Shown one piece after another: positions 59,574 through 64,000 of a stretch of DNA of 64,000 bases; position 1 is the stretch's first letter; each line of letters opens with the position of its first letter. The translations under genes were made by a program, and so were the position numbers. The DNA lies in assembly GCA_965153455.1 (NCBI GenBank), contig OZ234504.1, forward strand, positions 8,990,001 through 9,054,000, given 5' to 3'. This DNA comes from Sphagnum compactum (taxonomy: Eukaryota; Bryophyta; Sphagnopsida; Sphagnales). The notes beneath the pieces were generated by a model. It was not told the DNA's origin. It saw nothing but the letters and a program-made list of their open reading frames with translations, and did no database searches.

Positions 59574-62500
59574 CTACAGTCTAACCTTCACGTACTGCTC
59601 AAACTTGGTCATTACCGGTGGAGGCAAGCTTAAAATCAGGTTGACTCCTCCATCATTCTTCCCATTGGGAAAAAGGACAATAAACTCCACCATCTGGCTT
59701 GCAACAGGACCACCATACAAGGGCGTCCCCCATCCAAAGTCAATTGAATAAAATGGCATTTTCAGCCAAGATGTCATGTAGAAAGTATCACCAATTATTG
59801 GTGGTACACCACGGTAAACTTCCCACCAATCAAGTGCCGACCTGACAACCAATTTACAAGCATACAGTGAGGAACATACAAGTGCAGTGAAGGACCACTA
59901 AAATCTTGTCCTGAAGTGAAGGTGTTTTCAAGCCATTTTAGGGGTTTAAGCTTGAACATCATCAATGCTTTGAAGGTTGGATGGAGCAATTAGTATGCAA
60001 TGTGTAGGGTAAGGCAATGTTGACAGGGCATAACTCACTTTGCAAGGCTGGTGAGTGCGTTACACTCTGTGAACACATACTGATGGAACTCCAGGCAAGT
60101 TTGCAGGAATACGCACACTCAATACAAAGGAAATAATTTTTTTGCAAAAACTCCAGTAGAAATTCTACTTGATAGTAGGGACAGCTATGGAGTTGAGATG
60201 ATTAGCTTACCTGATATAGTCCTCTGTCACAATGTCATTTGCCTCTTGAATTTTTTTCACAGGGAAGGAAGGTGAGCTTGTTTGAAGCTCAAGGCATGTT
60301 GCCCTGCAAAATATTGTAAACAGAAGCCATCATTCCTAAGATTCAATCTTCTTTCCTCACAGCCTAAGATTAAATGAGAATTTACTAATAAACAAATCCA
60401 GAGAACACCTTAAGACTATTATGTCTGCCAACCCAAAATGGAGAAAACCACATGAAGCATGATCAGCATTAAGCCTGAAGCAGAAACAGTTGAGAGATGT
60501 TTGTTTCATCTGTGCCAAAGTAATGCTAATTTCTTATTGCTCATAGTGCGTAGAGTATGAGATCTTCAGGGAGTGCAGGAATTACTTGGCGCAAGCTGAG
60601 TATACCCCATTGCCACAAAACTCTGCCGGAAGATTGGGCTGCAGACGTTTTCGAATATCTACTGCATACATGAGGGTAGCCACATGTGTGGGCTCCAGCT
60701 CCAGGGCCTTTGTTCTTGCTTGCCAGACATGTCCTGAGACAGCTTCAAAGGTACTCGCTTTGCTCAATACCCCATCCTCCATAGCTTGCTTCTTCAAAGC
60801 TGTCAGCTCCTGCAAGGTAAAGGGGATGGTCTGGCAAAACAATCCCAGGACCCACAAACACTCAGAAGAAAAAACAGAAAATTTAGAGAACTTTATAACA
60901 AAAGTACATGTTGCAGATGTTCCATGCACTGCTGAAGTCATTCTCCAAAATCTATTGTACTAGCCATATAAATCTGGGGGTATGTGAACCAAGAGCCACC
61001 AGCACACCATCCATTGGAAGCTCATTATGAATCAATGAGCTTCTGGTCCACCCATGATTCATCCCTCATGGTGCACTGGTCACAGGTTGGTTCAATCCGA
61101 CTGTGTGGACATAATTGTGTATCTCATTAAGAGCTTCCAGTCCTTACATCTTTTGATCCTCTTGCACTTTCTCACAGAAATTTCAAACTTTCTAATGGTG
61201 GTGACTGAGATTCCAGTGTTGCCCAATTCCCCTTCCCAGGGGAAGAATGAAAGCACCTAGGTTGGAATCCCCTCTCCATTTTGCAGTCAAAAACTAATGG
61301 GTTTCCCGCAGTATCAATCCCTGATCTAGATTTCAGACCCTTTCTAAACAACTTTTCCAGGTGTCCAGGAGTTACTAACCTCGAAAGCTACCAGCTCAAC
61401 AATATATATCACAAGTGCACAGCTGTTGACACACGCACCTTAGTGATACAGTTTCGAGATGCAGCAAGGGCTTCAAATTCAGCTTTGGCTGTCTCAGGCT
61501 TAGTGAATGTTCCAGCCTTGAATCCAGGGGAGAGTTTATCCAGTGAAATGTACTCTGGGTGGTCATATTTGGGAGTTGGGGGATTACGTGCCTTCAGCAT
61601 AGTTCTGTCAAATTTGGGTGTATATACTGCTTCTCCACCCCTCGCAAAAGACACTAGGTTCATAAAAAACTCAAAACATCCAATTCCATCCCACAACAAG
61701 TGACTCATACCAAACCCAATTGCAAACCCACCACACTGAAAAGTCGTCACCTACACCATCATCACCCTCCCCTCCCCACCTGAAAATCAGTACAACCCAA
61801 GTCCAAGAAGCATCATGGTCCTTTGGAAACCTGAGCGATGAATGATCCAGCACATCTACCATTGTTAGCAAAATCTCAACAGTCTGATTTGCTCTATATG
61901 TCCTATTATGTTGTTTTCCTTTCCTTTCTCAATTTGCATCCAAAGAAGTAAAACCCAAAACCCTTTGTAGAATCAAGTCCCTAATTTTCCAAAATCAGGA
62001 ATTCATCGCCATTTCCAGGAGCAATAAAAATATGCATACTGAGGAATTCTGTTGCATTTTCCAGAAGTAGTAAGATCTGCATACTTGAGTTTCTGTAACA
62101 TTTTCCAGAAGTAGCAAGATCCACATATTGAGTTTCTGTTGCAACTTTTTCCAGAAGCAACAAAACCTGCATGCTGACTTTCTATTTGTATTCAGAAGCA
62201 ATAAAACAAGAACAAGAATAAGACTGGGAAGAAGAACAAGAAGAGTTGGCCATGATATTGGATAGTACTCAAGAAGACAATTTGATGAAGAATTCGAAGA
62301 AGAATGAAAAGAGAGAAAAATCAACATCGTATCGAACAACCACATGGAGCGATGGCAATTCGCAATTGCCATTTCAGAGCCATATGCAGTAGATGTGATG
62401 ATGATCTTGAACAGAAGAACAAGAACAAGAACAAGAATTTGTTTCCTTACCTGTATCATCATGAGAGGAACATCTTCTACAGTGGAAACATTGTGTGCTT

Positions 62501-63254
62501 GTGGGACAAACTTCCTGCAGGGATGAGATCATGTACTACAGGTTAGTGGGTAACAAGCTGCTTCAAAACCTTGAAGCTGGTGATGATGAGCTTGCTTGCT
62601 TGCTTTCCCATTTTGGGTAGTGGCAATTTTGGTTCAGTTTTCGAGTACCTGAAGAAAGGATGCGGAATATTGAGGTCACCGAGTTCTGCGATAGTAGCAT
62701 TGCAAGAAGCCGTGGCGAACTGAGCGCCTTTGTAGTTGCGGTTGATCTCTATGCGATTCTCCACATCGTTGAGCTTCATTCTTCCTCCCAGAATGTCATA
62801 ATGGTCCAGCGCTTTCACTAACGCCGCCTTCATCACATCCGCAACCATCTCATTACCCTTGTCCGCAACCGCTCCGTAGAAGTACACGGTCTCCACAGTG
62901 AACGCCAACCCCTACAAAGGCACCATCATCCCATCTCTACTGAGCTCAATACTCACTTCAGTTTTCTCTAGAACCTCATACACAAACAACATCATCATCA
63001 CCGCAGCTACAACAGCTCATGATCGACATGCACACACGTCAAGCAAGCAAGCAAGTAAGCAAAACGTGTTGAAGTTCCACATGAGCTCTTAATAATCCTT
63101 TTTTCCTCACCTGCTCAAAGTTGGACAGAAAGAGAGGGCTTGTATTCACGCATGCAGCTTCTGCACTCGGCTTCACTAATACAGGCTCCGCCAACACTAC
63201 ATCATAATCCAGCTCCTTGAACACAGCACCACTTTGATCATCAACAAAACCCAT
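59574..63254 (-). CDS. BAHD-family acyltransferase, seven exons, 455 residues
   Basis: Exons on the minus strand: 63,254-63,111; 62,911-62,649; 62,514-62,451; 61,750-61,439; 60,809-60,586; 60,303-60,211; 59,841-59,574. All six introns are GT-AG and phases match, giving 455 residues from ATG at 63,254 to TAG at 59,574-59,576, the normal family length. The catalytic motif HLLWDG has His174 and Asp178; the structural motif DFGWG is at 401-405. BAHD enzymes move an acyl group from acyl-CoA to an alcohol or amine in the cytosol. The N-terminus (EPVLV, FLSNFEQ, TVETVYFY) resembles the hydroxycinnamoyl/feruloyl transferases acting on omega-hydroxy fatty acids or fatty alcohols in suberin and cutin; that subgroup is an inference. 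Confidence 0.92.
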
Positions 63255-63820
63255 TTCTCTAAAAACAAAACCAACTACTAGTAGCTCTCCTACTCCTCCT
63301 CCTCCTCCTTCTTCTCCTCTTCCTCCTACTGAAGTCCTCTTCCTCTTTCTCTTCTTCCAGCTACAAAGCTCTCTTTGCCCTATACACAAAAGCTTCCCAA
63401 TACCAGTAGATCTATCTCCACAAACACTCCAGCTGCTTACTATGCAAATGTCCCAGCTTAAAAGAATGTCTCCACAATTGTACAGCTCCAAAAATTCTTC
63501 AGCCTCTTTAAAACAACAACTTATTTGCACAACAACAACAACAACAAAACTATAACAACAGCTTCTTCTTCTTCTTCTTCTTCTTCTTGCAGCTGCTGGG
63601 TATGTGCAAGACTTGTGCAGAAGTATTATGAAGACATGAGTTTTTGTAGCTGCTGCTGCTGCTGCAGCTGCCTGATCAGCAAAAGCAAAAGAAGGAAGAA
63701 AGGAAAGGAAGGAAGGAGGAGCATTGATGAAGAAGTCACTATTATGACTGACTGCCTGCCTCAAGGAGAGAGAGAGAGAGAGAAACAGAGAGAATTGTGA
63801 ATTGTGAAATTGTGAGTGTT
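63255..63820 (-). promoter_or_regulatory. Probable 5' untranslated/promoter region of the acyltransferase gene
   Basis: On the minus strand this is a purine-rich leader with many simple repeats: (GGA)n/(GAA)n around 63,290-63,345, (AAG)n at 63,562-63,588, (CAG)n at 63,649-63,665 and (CT)n at 63,765-63,782. GA/CT-rich leaders are common in plant genes. No TATA box was fixed. A minus-strand frame running through this region into exon 1 reflects these repeats and is not taken as coding. Confidence 0.5.
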
Positions 63821-64000
63821 TTTTTCATTAATTAATTTTTAGGTGTAGAGAAATTTTCATGAACATTTTTCTATTTTAACTTGTTTTTTTTTTAACATAA
63901 AAAAAACTGTTTCTGATTTCAACTTTGGACCTGTGTTGGGTAAATTTTTCAGCTCAAACCGACAATGATAACCGGAGGTTCTCTGGACAGTTGGATCTGT
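63821..64000. other. Window edge, AT-rich, no gene seen
   Basis: Short AT-rich sequence upstream of the acyltransferase leader, with nothing recognisable. Confidence 0.5.

Noticed and set aside
61995-62462. 155-codon minus-strand frame inside the acyltransferase gene
   Set aside because: It starts at the end of exon 3, runs on into the intron and is built from Leu-rich AAG/AAC repeat sequence.
63039-63764. 241-codon minus-strand frame upstream of and through acyltransferase exon 1
   Set aside because: Its upstream part is simple repeats in the leader and its downstream part runs past a good GT donor at 63,110. Only 63,111-63,254 is taken as coding.
1-64000. CRISPR arrays, bacterial operons, rRNA or tRNA genes
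   Set aside because: None was recognised. The only regular direct repeats are coding LRR units, transposon repeats and microsatellites, and the gene structure is eukaryotic.

Overview
The window reads as nuclear DNA of a land plant: genes with short GT-AG introns, plant-type NB-ARC and LRR sequence, a plant BAHD acyltransferase, a Ty3-type LTR retrotransposon with an initiator-Met tRNA primer site, a Helitron and CACTA-type DNA transposons. The N-terminal alpha/beta-hydrolase joined to NB-ARC-LRR (the 'HNL' class) is known from bryophytes and other seedless plants and is not known to me from seed plants. I therefore favour a liverwort, moss, fern or lycophyte, but the species cannot be read from the sequence.

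Most of the window is one segmental duplication. The proximal copy is 1-12,889 plus 22,246-24,410 and the distal copy is 44,370-58,819; a 20-kb spacer separates them. Each copy carries, in order: a noncoding upstream region with a local tandem repeat; an HNL-type immune-receptor gene in five recognisable exons; a decayed tail of more LRR units; and a 2.7-kb CACTA-like non-autonomous element. The distal gene (47,047-53,312) is open throughout and encodes at least 1,552 residues. The proximal gene (2,925-9,414) has the same exons but two nonsense codons, so it looks like a pseudogene. Both end in a very uniform LRR array, with 37 units in the proximal copy and 34 in the distal copy, an exact three-unit difference.

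The proximal CACTA-like element was later entered by a 9.36-kb Helitron (12,890-22,245). It carries a decayed RepHel gene on the + strand, a canonical TC start and a 3' hairpin. It is flanked by a perfect 40-bp direct repeat, which is not expected of a Helitron. The RepHel reading frame contains an Arg-Gly-rich tract that is itself duplicated.

The spacer holds a 2.48-kb CACTA element with a TAA target duplication (26,078-28,560), a Ty3-type retrotransposon on the minus strand (31,303-39,528) with very similar LTRs but broken coding frames, and a relic of an APD-like RING E3 ligase gene (41,065-42,561). Beyond the distal duplicate lies a complete seven-exon BAHD acyltransferase gene on the minus strand (59,574-63,254). 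It can be joined into 455 residues with both family motifs.

Inferred order of events: the CACTA-like element entered next to the ancestral receptor gene; the block was duplicated; the Helitron entered the proximal copy only; the LRR arrays changed length by whole units; and the proximal gene picked up stop codons.
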